Shown here: positions 1 to 8,927 of the stretch, in pieces
Layout: each line of letters opens with the position of its first letter
How positions within the stretch are numbered: the stretch's first letter is position 1
From: Stenotrophomonas sp. 169
GTDB taxonomy: Bacteria; Pseudomonadota; Gammaproteobacteria; Xanthomonadales; Xanthomonadaceae
DNA: 64,000 nt
Assembly (NCBI RefSeq): GCF_014621775.1
Contig: NZ_CP061204.1
Location: forward strand, 950,501 to 1,014,500
Direction: 5' to 3'
Program-made: the position numbers and the translations under genes
Notes under the pieces: model-generated
What the model saw: the letters and a program-made list of their open reading frames with translations, nothing else
Databases searched by the model: none
Told to the model about the DNA's origin: nothing

Positions 1-2274
1 GACGGCGACACCAGCCAGTACTCCATGACCCTGGGCTCCACCGGCGAGCGCGGCAGCGTGACCCTGGCGGCTGAGTATTCCAAGGCCGATCCGGTGTGGG
101 CGAAGAACCGCTGGTACAGCCGTGACGGCAACCGTGGTCCGAACTCGACCCCGGCTTCCTGGAGCGCACTGAGCCAGAACGGCAGCTTCTGCAACCCGCT
201 GGTCTATGACTGCTCGCCGACCTCCACCACCTCGGTGTGGCAGACCCTCAATGCGGGCGGCGATCCGAGGAACCCGGCGGATTACCACGTCATCACGCCG
301 AGCGAGTTCGCCAACTCCAACGAGCAGATGACCGTACTGACCGGTGTCGAACGTAAGTCCGTCTACATCAACGGCACCTACGACTTCACCGATTCGATCA
401 GCCTGAACACCGATTTCCTGTACAACGAGCGCAACACCTTCGGTCAGCTGGCCGGTTATCCGTACCAGTCGCAGGCCTTCGACACCCCACTGTCGGCTGA
501 CAGTGCGTTCAACCCGGTCGGCCAGAACGTCGAGTTCCGTCGCCGCCTGTGGGAAGTGCCGCGCACCACCGACAGCCAGCTGAAGACCACGCGCTTTGCG
601 CCGACCGTCAGCGGCTTCTTCGACTTCGCCGGCAAGACCTTCGATTGGGACGTCGGTGCGCTGTACAACCGCAACGAAACCATCGTCACCAGCCGTGGCG
701 ATGCCAGCCTGATCTCCACCGCACAGGCCCTGGGCCCGTCGTACATCAACGGCGCCGGCGTGGCGACCTGTGGTGTTGCCGGCGGCCCGGTGATCGCCGA
801 CTGCGTGCCGTGGAACCCGCTGCTGCCGTTCGGCGTGGCGGGTCAGGGTTCGCTGTCTGACCCGGCGCTGCAGGAATACCTGTTCCCGACCTTCACCACC
901 CGTGGTGAGACCAAGACCACCAGCTTCACCGCCAACCTGGCCGGCTCCATCGTGACCCTGCCGGCCGGTGACCTCGGCTTCGCCGTGGGCGTGGAGCACC
1001 GCGAGGAAGAAGGCAGCTACGTGCCGGACGCGTTCGCACAGTCGGGTCAGTCGACCGGCCTGGGCCAGAAGCCGACCCGCGGTGAGTACGATCTGGACGA
1101 GGTCTACCTCGAACTGAACGTGCCGATCCTGTCGGACATGCCGTTCGCCAAGGAACTGAGCCTGAACCTGGCCAGCCGTTACTCGGACTACAGCAACTTC
1201 GGCGACACGGTCAACAGCAAGTTCGGCATCACCTGGCGTCCGCTGGATGAACTGCTGGTCCGTGGTACGTACGCCGAAGGCTTCCGTGCCCCGACCATCA
1301 GCGATCTGTACGGTGGCCTGAGCTCCAGCTTCGAAAGCTACACCGATCCGTGCGGCGTCGGCGCTCCGGGCAGCGTTGCAGGCAACGCCGCCTGCCTCGC
1401 CGCTGGCGTGCCGGCCAACTACGCGCAGCTCGGCCAGGGCAACCAGCCCTGCCTGACCCTGCCGTGCGCCACCAACGACCAGTTCATCTCCGGCGCCAAC
1501 CCGGAACTGAACCCGGAAACGTCGAAGAGCACGACCGCCGGCCTGGTCTGGAGCCCGCGTTGGGTGCAGGGCCTGGACGTGTCGCTGGATTGGTACAAGT
1601 ACGAAATCAGCGACATGATCATCGCTGACAGCGTCGACCGCATCCTGCGTGACTGCTACGTGCTGGGTGATTCCGCACGTTGCGCCAGCGTCGTCCGCGG
1701 TCCGGCCGGCAACATCACCGCACTGACCTACGGCACTGCCAATCTCGGCAAGCTGGAAACGCAGGGCTGGGATCTGGGCGTGAAGTACCGTCTGCCGGAA
1801 TTCGCGGTCGGCAACTTCGCCATCGACTGGCAGACCAGCTACCTGTCGTCGTATGACGAAGAAGGCCAGAACAGCGCCGGTGACACCATCACCATCGGTC
1901 GCGTGGGCGAAGCGGGCCTGTTCCGCGTGCGTTCCAACGCCACCCTGAGCTGGACCAAGGGTGACCTGGGCGTCAACTGGACTGCGCGTTACTACTCGGG
2001 CATCCAGGAAGACTGCATCGCGATCGGTTGCACCAACCCGGATCGTTTCCAGAATGGTGAGACCGCGCCGATCCGCAAGACCGGCTCGAACACCTTCCAC
2101 GACCTGCAGGTGAGCTACAACGCGCCGTGGAATGCCACGATCGCCGTTGGCGCCAACAACGTGTTCGACCACCGCGGTGCGCTGCAGTACACCGCACCGA
2201 ACAGCAGCTTCGCTTACTACGGCGGCTTCGACGTGGGTCGTTTCATGTACATGAAGTACACCCAGCGCTTCTGA
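1..2274 (+). CDS. TonB-dependent receptor, C-terminal part (5' end outside window)
   Basis: The frame is open from base 1, so this is the 3' portion (757 codons) of an outer-membrane TonB-dependent transporter; the signal peptide and plug lie upstream of the window. What remains is the 22-stranded barrel region: alternating aromatic strands, the family-typical stretch RGTYAEGFRAPTISDLYGG near bases 1258-1320, paired cysteines in extracellular loops (for example around 1350-1400 and 1445-1475), and a C-terminal strand ending in an aromatic residue (YTQRF) as expected for BAM recognition. The loop style resembles the large receptors that xanthomonads carry in many copies for carbohydrate or peptide-derived ligands. 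The ligand cannot be told from this part. A strong terminator follows the stop. Confidence 0.93.
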   Translation, partial: DGDTSQYSMTLGSTGERGSVTLAAEYSKADPVWAKNRWYSRDGNRGPNSTPASWSALSQNGSFCNPLVYDCSPTSTTSVWQTLNAGGDPRNPADYHVITPSEFANSNEQMTVLTGVERKSVYINGTYDFTDSISLNTDFLYNERNTFGQLAGYPYQSQAFDTPLSADSAFNPVGQNVEFRRRLWEVPRTTDSQLKTTRFAPTVSGFFDFAGKTFDWDVGALYNRNETIVTSRGDASLISTAQALGPSYINGAGVATCGVAGGPVIADCVPWNPLLPFGVAGQGSLSDPALQEYLFPTFTTRGETKTTSFTANLAGSIVTLPAGDLGFAVGVEHREEEGSYVPDAFAQSGQSTGLGQKPTRGEYDLDEVYLELNVPILSDMPFAKELSLNLASRYSDYSNFGDTVNSKFGITWRPLDELLVRGTYAEGFRAPTISDLYGGLSSSFESYTDPCGVGAPGSVAGNAACLAAGVPANYAQLGQGNQPCLTLPCATNDQFISGANPELNPETSKSTTAGLVWSPRWVQGLDVSLDWYKYEISDMIIADSVDRILRDCYVLGDSARCASVVRGPAGNITALTYGTANLGKLETQGWDLGVKYRLPEFAVGNFAIDWQTSYLSSYDEEGQNSAGDTITIGRVGEAGLFRVRSNATLSWTKGDLGVNWTARYYSGIQEDCIAIGCTNPDRFQNGETAPIRKTGSNTFHDLQVSYNAPWNATIAVGANNVFDHRGALQYTAPNSSFAYYGGFDVGRFMYMKYTQRF

Positions 2275-2302
2275 TCCATCGAAGCAGTGGTGCATGAATG
2301 AG

Positions 2303-2334
2303 AAGGGCGGGCCGCAAGGCCCGCCCTTTTTTTG
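2303..2334 (+). terminator. Rho-independent terminator of the TonB receptor gene
   Basis: A GC-rich stem (AAGGGCGGGCC / GGCCCGCCCTT) with a GCAA loop is followed by seven T residues. It starts about 30 bases after the receptor stop codon. Confidence 0.9.
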
Positions 2335-2341
2335 TTCGTTT

Positions 2342-2763
2342 GCAGCGGGCCGTCTGTGGATACCTTCCGCCGAGCGTGGCTCGGCGCTACAGAAGCGTCC
2401 GGAAACGGTGGCGCCGACCCATGGTCGGCGAGCGCAGCGGGCCGTCTGGGGATACCTTCCGCCGAGCGCGGCTCGGCGCTACAGGAGCGCCCGGAACCGG
2501 TAGCGCCGACCCATGGTCGGCGAGCGCAGCGGGCTGTCCGCGGATACCTTCCGCCGAGAGTGGCTCGGCGCTACAGGAGCGCCCGGAACCGGTAGCGCCG
2601 ACCCATGGTCGGCCAGCGCAGCGGGCCGTCCGCGGATACCTTCCGCCGAGCGTGGCTCGGCGCTACAGGAGCGCCCGGAACCGGTAGCGCCGACCCATGG
2701 TCGGCGAGCGCAGCGGGCCGTACGCGGTTACACCGCGCCGCGCCCTTGGCCCGCTTCAGCCGA
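2342..2763. repeat. 92-bp tandem array of paired GTAG (SMAG-type) palindromes
   Basis: Four full units begin at 2342, 2434, 2526 and 2618, exactly 92 bases apart, and a fifth partial unit begins at 2710. Each unit holds one GTAGCGCCGACCCATGG-type palindrome in direct orientation and a second one (CCGAGCGTGGCTCGGCGCTAC-like, ending in CTAC) in inverted orientation, so the unit is a SMAG dimer. The units differ by only a few bases, which suggests recent amplification. The small open frames across this stretch are products of the repeat and are not treated as genes. The array fills the whole gap between the receptor terminator and the HDOD gene. Confidence 0.88.
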
Positions 2764-3885
2764 TCACGCCTCGGCCGTGCTCAACCCCATCAGGGCGTTC
2801 GCCTGCTCGCGCCACTCCGGCAGCTTATGCAGGACGTTGGCGCGCTGCAGATAGTCTTCATCCACCGCTTCACCGTTCACCAGCGCCAGTGCGACATGCA
2901 CCGCGCCGGTTACCCAGAAGCTGCGTGTGCTGGAGCGCTGCGGTTGCAGGTGGAAACCCACGGCTTCCACGATCGGCATCGGCAGGCCCCACAGGCCCAG
3001 CAGGTAGGCACCGGCCTCGGCGTGGCCGGGCCGCGCATCCTCGTCGCCGGCGGGCTCGGTGCGCTCATTGCGCACACCCGGCAGCAGCAGGCCGATGTCG
3101 GCCAGCAGCGCAGCGGTGGCACCCAGTTCGGCACTGGAGGCCGGCAGCAGGCGCGCGGTGAGTCGGGAGGCCATCAGCGCGCGCTGCTGCAGCGCATTGC
3201 GCTCCGACACCGGCAGCGTGGGCGTGGAAAACACTTCGCTGGCCAGCACCAGATCGCGCAGAGTGGCCAGGCCCAACCGGGTCACGGCGGAGCGCAGGTC
3301 GGAAATCGTACGGCCGCTGCTGAAGAACGCCGAATTGGACAACTGCAGGACCTTGGCCGCGATGGCGGGGTCGGCGGCGACCAGCTTGGCGACTTCGGCG
3401 GTGTCGGCGTCGTCGTCATGCTCCAGCGCGCGGGTCAGGCTCATGTACAGGTGCGGCGGCGAGGGCAGTTTCTCGATGCGGCCGATGGCATCGCGCAGGC
3501 GCGGGCTGTCCAGCAGTTCGCGCAGCTCTTCCAGGCTGCTGAGCGCTTCGAGCAGGACCTCAGGGGCCAGCGGAAGCGGCAGGAAACGATGGGCCACACC
3601 GATCAATCGCGCCGGCGGCGGACGGGTGCCCTGCTGTGCATCGATCAGTGCCACACGGATGGTCTGCGGCCGCAGGGTACGGATCTGCCCCAGCAGCATG
3701 GTCGCGTCCATGTCGGGCAGGTACGGGCTGACAATCACCGCATCCAGCGCGGTAGCCGACACCGCGGCCATCGCCGCATGCCCATCGGTCACCGTAGTGG
3801 TATGCCAGTCTTCCCCAAGATCGGCAATGAATTCGCTCAGCTCAGCCGGCAGGCTGGCTTCGTCCCCAACAAACAGAATGCGCAC
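2764..3885 (-). CDS. HDOD-domain signalling protein with degenerate receiver domain
   Basis: This 373-residue protein has an N-terminal response-regulator-like domain (about residues 1-115) and an HDOD domain (about 140-340, with the typical stretch VAADPAIAAKVLQLSNSAFF). HDOD proteins are regulators related to HD phosphohydrolases but usually without catalysis. The receiver keeps the acidic pair D8-E9, but the phosphoacceptor position is Ser53 (VIVSPYLPDMD) and the conserved Lys is Leu104 (FLPLPL). It therefore cannot be phosphorylated in the usual way and is probably a protein-interaction module. The gene stands alone, convergent with the repeat array and upstream of ppa on the same strand. 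Its output is unknown. Confidence 0.88.
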   Translation of the reverse strand: MRILFVGDEASLPAELSEFIADLGEDWHTTTVTDGHAAMAAVSATALDAVIVSPYLPDMDATMLLGQIRTLRPQTIRVALIDAQQGTRPPPARLIGVAHRFLPLPLAPEVLLEALSSLEELRELLDSPRLRDAIGRIEKLPSPPHLYMSLTRALEHDDDADTAEVAKLVAADPAIAAKVLQLSNSAFFSSGRTISDLRSAVTRLGLATLRDLVLASEVFSTPTLPVSERNALQQRALMASRLTARLLPASSAELGATAALLADIGLLLPGVRNERTEPAGDEDARPGHAEAGAYLLGLWGLPMPIVEAVGFHLQPQRSSTRSFWVTGAVHVALALVNGEAVDEDYLQRANVLHKLPEWREQANALMGLSTAEA

Positions 3886-4038
3886 GACACGTTCCCCTGG
3901 CGGACCATGGCAACGGCCATGGTCGATGTGAAGTGTCGCAATTTAACCGATCCTGCGTGACGGGGGATGTGCCACAAGGCCGAAACGTGCGCTGCATCGC
4001 TCTGGCGGGGTCCGCCAGAGCGCCTGCAGGCCGTTTGA

Positions 4039-4575
4039 TCAGGCCTTTCCGTCCAGGTAACGCTGGTGGGCTTCGACCAGGATGGCCTTGGCTTCTGCCG
4101 CGCCTGCCCAGCCGTCCAGCTTGACCCACTTGCCCTTTTCCAGGTCCTTGTAATGCTCGAAGAAGTGGCCGATGCGCTCCAGCCAGTGGCTCGACACCTG
4201 GGCGATGTCTTCCACGTGGGCGTAGCCGCTGAACACCTTGGAGATCGGCACGGCCAGGATCTTTTCGTCGCTGCCGGCTTCATCGCTCATCTTCAGCACG
4301 CCGACCGGACGGCAGCGGACCACCGAGCCGGGGATCAGCGGCAGCGGCAGCACCACCAGCACGTCGGCCGGATCGCCATCGCCACACAGGGTGCTCGGCA
4401 CATAGCCGTAGTTGCACGGGTAGCGCATCGGGGTGGACAGGATGCGGTCAACGAAGATCGCGCCGGTGTCCTTGTCCACTTCGTACTTGACCGGCTCGGA
4501 ATCCTTTGGGATCTCGATGATGACGTTGATTTCTTCCGGCGGGTTCTTGCCGGGGGATACGAGTTCCAGACCCAT
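4039..4575 (-). CDS. ppa: Inorganic pyrophosphatase (family I, soluble)
   Basis: Hydrolyses cytoplasmic pyrophosphate to phosphate, pulling biosynthetic reactions forward. The product is 178 residues, normal for family I bacterial enzymes, and carries the signature DGDPAD (in CGDGDPADVLVV) that binds the catalytic metal ions. The start ATG at 4575 (MGLELVSPGKNPPEEI) is chosen over the upstream in-frame codon because it matches the family N-terminus; the 32 extra codons upstream are arginine-rich and unlike the family. It lies 2 kb from a membrane pyrophosphatase and a PPi-dependent phosphofructokinase, so three enzymes that draw on PPi are close together here. Confidence 0.96.
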   Translation of the reverse strand: MGLELVSPGKNPPEEINVIIEIPKDSEPVKYEVDKDTGAIFVDRILSTPMRYPCNYGYVPSTLCGDGDPADVLVVLPLPLIPGSVVRCRPVGVLKMSDEAGSDEKILAVPISKVFSGYAHVEDIAQVSSHWLERIGHFFEHYKDLEKGKWVKLDGWAGAAEAKAILVEAHQRYLDGKA

Positions 4576-4752
4576 TGCTGTGCTCCGATTGCGGGGGCGA
4601 AAGAGCTCCATTTTATGCCTTTGCCGGGCCAGGTGTCGTGGCAACGTCCGACAGCGCCGGGTGCGCGGCACCCACGGCGCGCAGGGCCCTGTGCCGATCG
4701 TGCTGCGGCTCTGCAGGCGGGATGCTGACAGTCACTGCAGAGGGGCTATTTC

Positions 4753-5268
4753 ATGTTTTCGTTCAAAGGCTTGCAGCGGATGGGCGGCGTGGCGTTGCTG
4801 GCCGCCATCGCCCCTTCGCCGCCGATCGTGCCTGCGGCCGGTTCCAGCGTCGCGTTCGTCGACCTCATCGACTACCCGACCCAGGAGGCCAACTGGGACC
4901 GCTTCCATTCGCTGGAAGATCGCCTGGCCGGCGCTTTCCATGACGCCTGTGCCGATGGCGGTTGTGCACCGCGCCGTTTCCTCTGGCCGATGCAGCTGCG
5001 CTGTTCGGTGCAGACGCCGCAGGCCACGGTGGCCGCCTGCGCCTGGGTCATTGCAGGAAGCCATCTGACGGTAAGCGCGGCGGGCCGCATCAAGCCCGAC
5101 GTCATCGTCTGGCGGTGCCTGCTGCCGCTGCCGACGTCCATTGCGGTGGAGCCGTTCCATGCGGCATTGGAGGTGCAGGACCCGCTGTCGGTACGCCTGC
5201 CGGGGGCATCCGCCACGTTGCGGCAGGGCGTGCAGGACTGTCTGGCGGCGCCGGGGAGCCGCACATGA
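4753..5268 (+). CDS. Secreted hypothetical protein with six conserved cysteines (first of a tandem pair)
   Basis: A 171-residue protein of unknown function. An N-terminal hydrophobic stretch (about residues 10-30) with small residues before AGSSVAF looks like a signal peptide, so it is probably periplasmic. The start is supported by GAGGGG about 9 bases upstream. It is a diverged paralogue of the next gene: both share the pattern DxC-GDxxC, LQLRC-V, A-CAW-x-AGSH, a W(x)C and a C-terminal DC, with six cysteines in matching positions, consistent with three disulfides. Its stop overlaps the start of the second gene (ATGA), so the pair is translationally coupled. I do not recognise the family. 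Confidence 0.75.
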   Translation: MFSFKGLQRMGGVALLAAIAPSPPIVPAAGSSVAFVDLIDYPTQEANWDRFHSLEDRLAGAFHDACADGGCAPRRFLWPMQLRCSVQTPQATVAACAWVIAGSHLTVSAAGRIKPDVIVWRCLLPLPTSIAVEPFHAALEVQDPLSVRLPGASATLRQGVQDCLAAPGSRT

Positions 5269-5714
5269 CGCCCCTGCTGATGCTGGTCATCGCCGCGATG
5301 TCGCCGTCACCGGCGTATGTGGACGCGCGCGATTATCCTCTGCCTGGCCAGGGCGCCGCGGCCTTTGCGGGCATGGAGCAGGCCCTGGTGCGCGGGTTCG
5401 ATGACATCTGTGGCGACACGTTCTGCGAAGGCGACTACGGCAACCTGCGCGCGCTGCAACTGCGCTGTGCAGTCACCGCCCGGGGCGGCATCGTAGCGGA
5501 GTGCGCGTGGAGCTTCGCGGGCAGCCATGCCACCGTCACCGGCAACGATCCGCTGCCGGTGGTGGAGGCCAGAACGTGGATCTGCCGTGTGCCGCTTGCA
5601 CCGGGAACGCCGTTGCCGGTGCTGCTCAGCACGCTCAGCGGACGCGATGCGCTGGACACGCGACTGCCCGGTCGCGATATCAGCGCCTACGACGCGTTGA
5701 CGGATTGCCTGTGA
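5265..5714 (+). CDS. Secreted hypothetical protein with six conserved cysteines (second of a tandem pair)
   Basis: A 149-residue protein of unknown function with an N-terminal hydrophobic leader (MTPLLMLVIAAMSPSPA). The ATG overlaps the TGA of the preceding gene. The six cysteines align with those of its neighbour (DIC, TFC, LRC, AEC, WIC, DC), and both have a DYP motif just after the leader (LIDYPTQ / ARDYPLP), so the two arose by tandem duplication. Oxidising-compartment folding with disulfides is inferred. An open frame continues upstream to 4962 but overlaps the first gene and is not used. Confidence 0.75.
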   Translation: MTPLLMLVIAAMSPSPAYVDARDYPLPGQGAAAFAGMEQALVRGFDDICGDTFCEGDYGNLRALQLRCAVTARGGIVAECAWSFAGSHATVTGNDPLPVVEARTWICRVPLAPGTPLPVLLSTLSGRDALDTRLPGRDISAYDALTDCL

Positions 5715-5727
5715 TCGCCAGCGGCGT

Positions 5728-5985
5728 TCAGTGCCCGGATGACGCCTTGTCTGCATCGGAATGCAGCGCTTCGTTCAATTCGTCCACGACGATGGCCCAC
5801 GCCGCGTCGGACTTCAGCGACTCGGAAAGAAACTGACGCTGGCTCTCGCTCCAGATCGATGCCTGGGTGACTTTCACGTCCGAGGGCAGCTGATTGCCGA
5901 CGATGAACGCCGCAATGGCTTCTTCGCTTTCATCCAGTCCAAGCTGCAGGAACAGGTTGGTCATGTTCGGTTCGGTGGTGATCAT
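5728..5985 (-). CDS. DUF2789 family protein
   Basis: A small acidic cytoplasmic protein (85 residues from this start). The sequence NLFLQLGLDESEEAIAAFI followed by WSESQRQFLSESLKSDAAWAIVVDELNEAL matches the DUF2789 pattern of short helical gammaproteobacterial proteins, whose function is not known. The ATG at 5985 is preferred because family members begin close to the MTNLF segment; an in-frame ATG at 6021 would add 12 residues, and neither start has a strong ribosome site. It is convergent with the six-cysteine pair and downstream of hppA on the same strand. Confidence 0.72.
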   Translation of the reverse strand: MITTEPNMTNLFLQLGLDESEEAIAAFIVGNQLPSDVKVTQASIWSESQRQFLSESLKSDAAWAIVVDELNEALHSDADKASSGH

Positions 5986-6109
5986 CGTGGCGTGAGTCCC
6001 ATTTTCAGTATCGACCCGCATTATGCAGGGCGGCCGCGACGCCGTGATGTGACGGATGTGCGCAGTGCCGGGCGGCGGACAGCCATCCGTCGCCCGGCAT
6101 CTGACGGGG

Positions 6110-8137
6110 TTACAGCAGCGGAACCAGCAGCAACGCCACGATGTTGATGATCTTGATCAACGGATTGATCGCCGGGCCCGCGGTGTCCTTGTAGGGATCA
6201 CCGACGGTGTCGCCGGTCACCGCTGCCTTGTGTGCCTCGCTGCCCTTGCCGCCGAAGTGACCGTCTTCGATGTACTTCTTGGCGTTGTCCCAGGCACCGC
6301 CCCCGGTGGTCATCGAAATGGCGACGAACAGGCCGGTGACGATGGTGCCGATCAGCAGCCCGCCCAGCGCACGCGGCCCCAGCAGCAGGCCGACGACCAC
6401 CGGCACCACCACGGGCAGCAACGACGGCAGGATCATCTCGCGGATCGCCGAGCGGGTCAGCAGGTCCACCGCACGGTCGTACTGGGGCTTGCCGGTGCCC
6501 TGCATGATGCCGGGGATTTCGCGGAACTGGCGACGCACTTCCTCCACCACGGCGCCGGCTGCGCGTCCCACGGCTTCCATCGCCATCGCGCCGAACAGGT
6601 AGGGAATCAGCCCGCCGATCAACAGGCCGATGATCACCGTGTGGTCGGACAGATCGAAACGGAATTCCTGGCCGGGATTCGCCGCCTGCAGGTTGTGGGT
6701 GTAATCGGCGAACAGCACCAGCGCCGCCAGTGCGGCAGAGCCGATCGCATAGCCCTTGGTCACCGCCTTGGTGGTGTTGCCCACGGCATCCAGCGGATCG
6801 GTGATGGCGCGGATCTCGGGCGGGAGTTCGGCCATCTCGGCAATGCCGCCCGCGTTGTCGGTGATCGGTCCGTAGGCATCCAGTGCCACGATCATGCCCG
6901 CCATCGACAGCATCGCTGTGGCCGCGATGGCGATGCCGTACAGCCCGCCCAGCGCATGCGCGCCCCAGATCGCGGCGCATACCGCGATCACCGGCAAGGC
7001 GGTCGACTTCATCGAAATCCCCAGGCCGGCGATGATGTTGGTGCCGTGCCCGGTGGTCGATGCCTGCGCAACATGCTGCACCGGCTTGTACTGGGTGCCG
7101 GTGTAGTACTCGGTGATCCAGACGATCAGACCTGTCAGCACCAGGCCGATCAGCGCGCACCCGTACAGCGCGTAGGGTCCATGCACGTTGTCACCCATCA
7201 ACGCGGTCGTGACCGGGTAGAACGCGATGGCCGCCAGCACCGCAGACACGATCACGCCCTTGTACAACGCGCCCATGATCGAGCCGCCGTCCTTCACCTT
7301 GACGAACATCGCGCCGATGATCGATGCGAGGATCGATACCGCGCCTAGCACGAGCGGGTACAGCACGGCATTGCGCCCAGCTTCGCTGATCATCAGGCTG
7401 CCCAGCAGCATCGTCGCGATCACCGTGACGGCATAGGTCTCGAACAGGTCGGCCGCCATGCCTGCGCAGTCGCCGACGTTGTCGCCGACGTTGTCAGCGA
7501 TCACCGCCGGGTTGCGCGGATCGTCTTCGGGGATGCCCGCTTCCACCTTGCCCACCAGGTCAGCACCGACATCGGCCCCCTTGGTGAAGATGCCGCCGCC
7601 GAGGCGGGCGAAGATCGATATCAACGACGAGCCGAACGCCAGGCCCACCAGTGCATGCAGGGCCTGGGCGACATCCAGCCCCAGGCGCAGCAGCAGTGCG
7701 TAGTAGCCGGCCACGCCGAGCAGGCCCAGCCCGACCACCAGCATGCCGGTGATGGCACCGCCGCGGAACGCGACATCCATCGCGGCGCTGATCCCGTGGC
7801 GCGCCGCTTCGGCGGTACGCACATTGGCGCGGACCGACACGTTCATGCCGATGTAGCCCGCTGCACCGGAGAGCACCGCGCCAAGGGCGAAGCCGATTGC
7901 CGTGTACCAGCTCAGAAAGAAGCCGACGAGGACGAACAGCACGGCACCGACGATGCCGATGGTCAGGTATTGGCGATTGAGGTAAGCGCGCGCGCCTTCC
8001 TGGATGGCTTCGGCGATCTCGGCCATGCGCGCGTTGCCGCTGAGCTGGCGCAGGATCCAGCGCGCCGAAATGATGCCGTAAAGAATGGCGATGACGGCGC
8101 AGACCAGCGCCAATGACAGTCCATGACGTTCGAGCAT
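6110..8137 (-). CDS. hppA: K+-independent proton-pumping membrane pyrophosphatase
   Basis: Couples PPi hydrolysis to proton export across the inner membrane. The 675-residue protein is almost entirely made of hydrophobic helices (about 16 predicted). It carries the signature [16 protein letters not shown] and a second acidic metal-binding stretch ([15 protein letters not shown]) near the C terminus. The subtype marker [10 protein letters not shown] has Lys where K+-dependent enzymes have Ala, so it should be a K+-independent H+ pump. The start at 8137 (MLERHG) follows GGAGG at about 6 bases, better than the in-frame ATG at 8164. With ppa and the PPi-dependent phosphofructokinase nearby, it suggests PPi is used as an energy currency. 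Confidence 0.96.
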   Translation of the reverse strand: MLERHGLSLALVCAVIAILYGIISARWILRQLSGNARMAEIAEAIQEGARAYLNRQYLTIGIVGAVLFVLVGFFLSWYTAIGFALGAVLSGAAGYIGMNVSVRANVRTAEAARHGISAAMDVAFRGGAITGMLVVGLGLLGVAGYYALLLRLGLDVAQALHALVGLAFGSSLISIFARLGGGIFTKGADVGADLVGKVEAGIPEDDPRNPAVIADNVGDNVGDCAGMAADLFETYAVTVIATMLLGSLMISEAGRNAVLYPLVLGAVSILASIIGAMFVKVKDGGSIMGALYKGVIVSAVLAAIAFYPVTTALMGDNVHGPYALYGCALIGLVLTGLIVWITEYYTGTQYKPVQHVAQASTTGHGTNIIAGLGISMKSTALPVIAVCAAIWGAHALGGLYGIAIAATAMLSMAGMIVALDAYGPITDNAGGIAEMAELPPEIRAITDPLDAVGNTTKAVTKGYAIGSAALAALVLFADYTHNLQAANPGQEFRFDLSDHTVIIGLLIGGLIPYLFGAMAMEAVGRAAGAVVEEVRRQFREIPGIMQGTGKPQYDRAVDLLTRSAIREMILPSLLPVVVPVVVGLLLGPRALGGLLIGTIVTGLFVAISMTTGGGAWDNAKKYIEDGHFGGKGSEAHKAAVTGDTVGDPYKDTAGPAINPLIKIINIVALLLVPLL

Positions 8138-8376
8138 GACCCCTCCGAGGTGGATGATAGGCATCCAGCGGTGGTGAACTTCACCACGAGGGGGACGACG
8201 GGCTGCAACGTTGGAACCGACCCGTGCCGACCTTGGCGGTCGTCCGACGTATGGCGGTGTTCAGCATTCCCTGGTGGCCGCAGTATGCGGGCCGCCGTGC
8301 GGGGGCGCCAGCGTCTTTGCGCGCGGTTAAGCCGGAGGCTGCGACTGTTCGGCCATTCCTGCCGTGGAGAACGCCA

Positions 8377-8880
8377 ATGCGCCTGCCTTTGTTGATGATG
8401 TCCCTGTTGTTGCCGTCACTGCAGGTACTGGCCGCTGAAACGCCCGAGCTGCAGCGTGCGGTGGGTGCGGCGCAGGCGGTGGGTGCGGTGCATACACTGC
8501 GGCAGATCCCCGAAGCCTGTGCACGGCTGGAAGGCACCTTCACCGGTGACGCGGCGCAGCCCTATCGATTTGCCCCGGTGCGTACCAGTGAGCAGTGCCA
8601 GCCACGTGCCCGGTTCGTCGACTACGCCAAGGCGCAGCCCACCAGCGACAAGGGCTGGAAGCTGAATGACGTGATCCGTGTGCCGGCGGCGGCCTGTCCT
8701 TCGCAGCAGGCGGTGGTCCGCGTGTGGCGCCTGCCGGTGACGCCGACTGCAGAGCGCGACGGCCAGGGCCAGTCGCGCATCTATCTGGAAGACGCCAAGA
8801 AGCTGGCCGCAAGCGGGAAGGTGCCGCCGGTGACGATGTTCGCCGCGCAGCTGAGCATGGAAGGCAAGGCCTGCAACTGA
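8377..8880 (+). CDS. Secreted hypothetical protein
   Basis: A 167-residue protein with a clear signal peptide (MRLPLLMMSLLLPSLQVLAAE; cleavage after residue 19 or 20). The mature part has four cysteines (EAC, EQC, AAC, KAC), consistent with two disulfides, and no motif I can assign. The start at 8377 follows GGAGA at about 8 bases; the open frame upstream to 8224 is arginine- and proline-rich and is not supported. It is divergent from hppA and convergent with the phosphofructokinase gene, separated from the latter by one GTAG palindrome. Confidence 0.72.
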   Translation: MRLPLLMMSLLLPSLQVLAAETPELQRAVGAAQAVGAVHTLRQIPEACARLEGTFTGDAAQPYRFAPVRTSEQCQPRARFVDYAKAQPTSDKGWKLNDVIRVPAAACPSQQAVVRVWRLPVTPTAERDGQGQSRIYLEDAKKLAASGKVPPVTMFAAQLSMEGKACN

Positions 8881-8887
8881 TGCACGG

Positions 8888-8910
8888 GTAGCGCCGCGCC
8901 ATGCTCGGCG
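8888..8910 (+). repeat. Single GTAG (SMAG-type) palindrome
   Basis: GTAGCGCCGCGCCATGC followed by TCGGCG forms an imperfect hairpin. It lies between two convergent genes and may serve as a weak bidirectional terminator. Confidence 0.65.
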
Positions 8911-8927
8911 GCGACGCCCCCGCATGC

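Noticed and set aside
2294..2854. Several overlapping plus-strand open frames rich in Arg, Ala and Pro
   Set aside because: They are translations of the 92-base GTAG repeat; each frame repeats the same peptide and none has a ribosome site.
2605..3960. 451-codon plus-strand frame from the repeat array through the HDOD gene
   Set aside because: Starts inside the repeat and is antisense to a well-supported HDOD gene.
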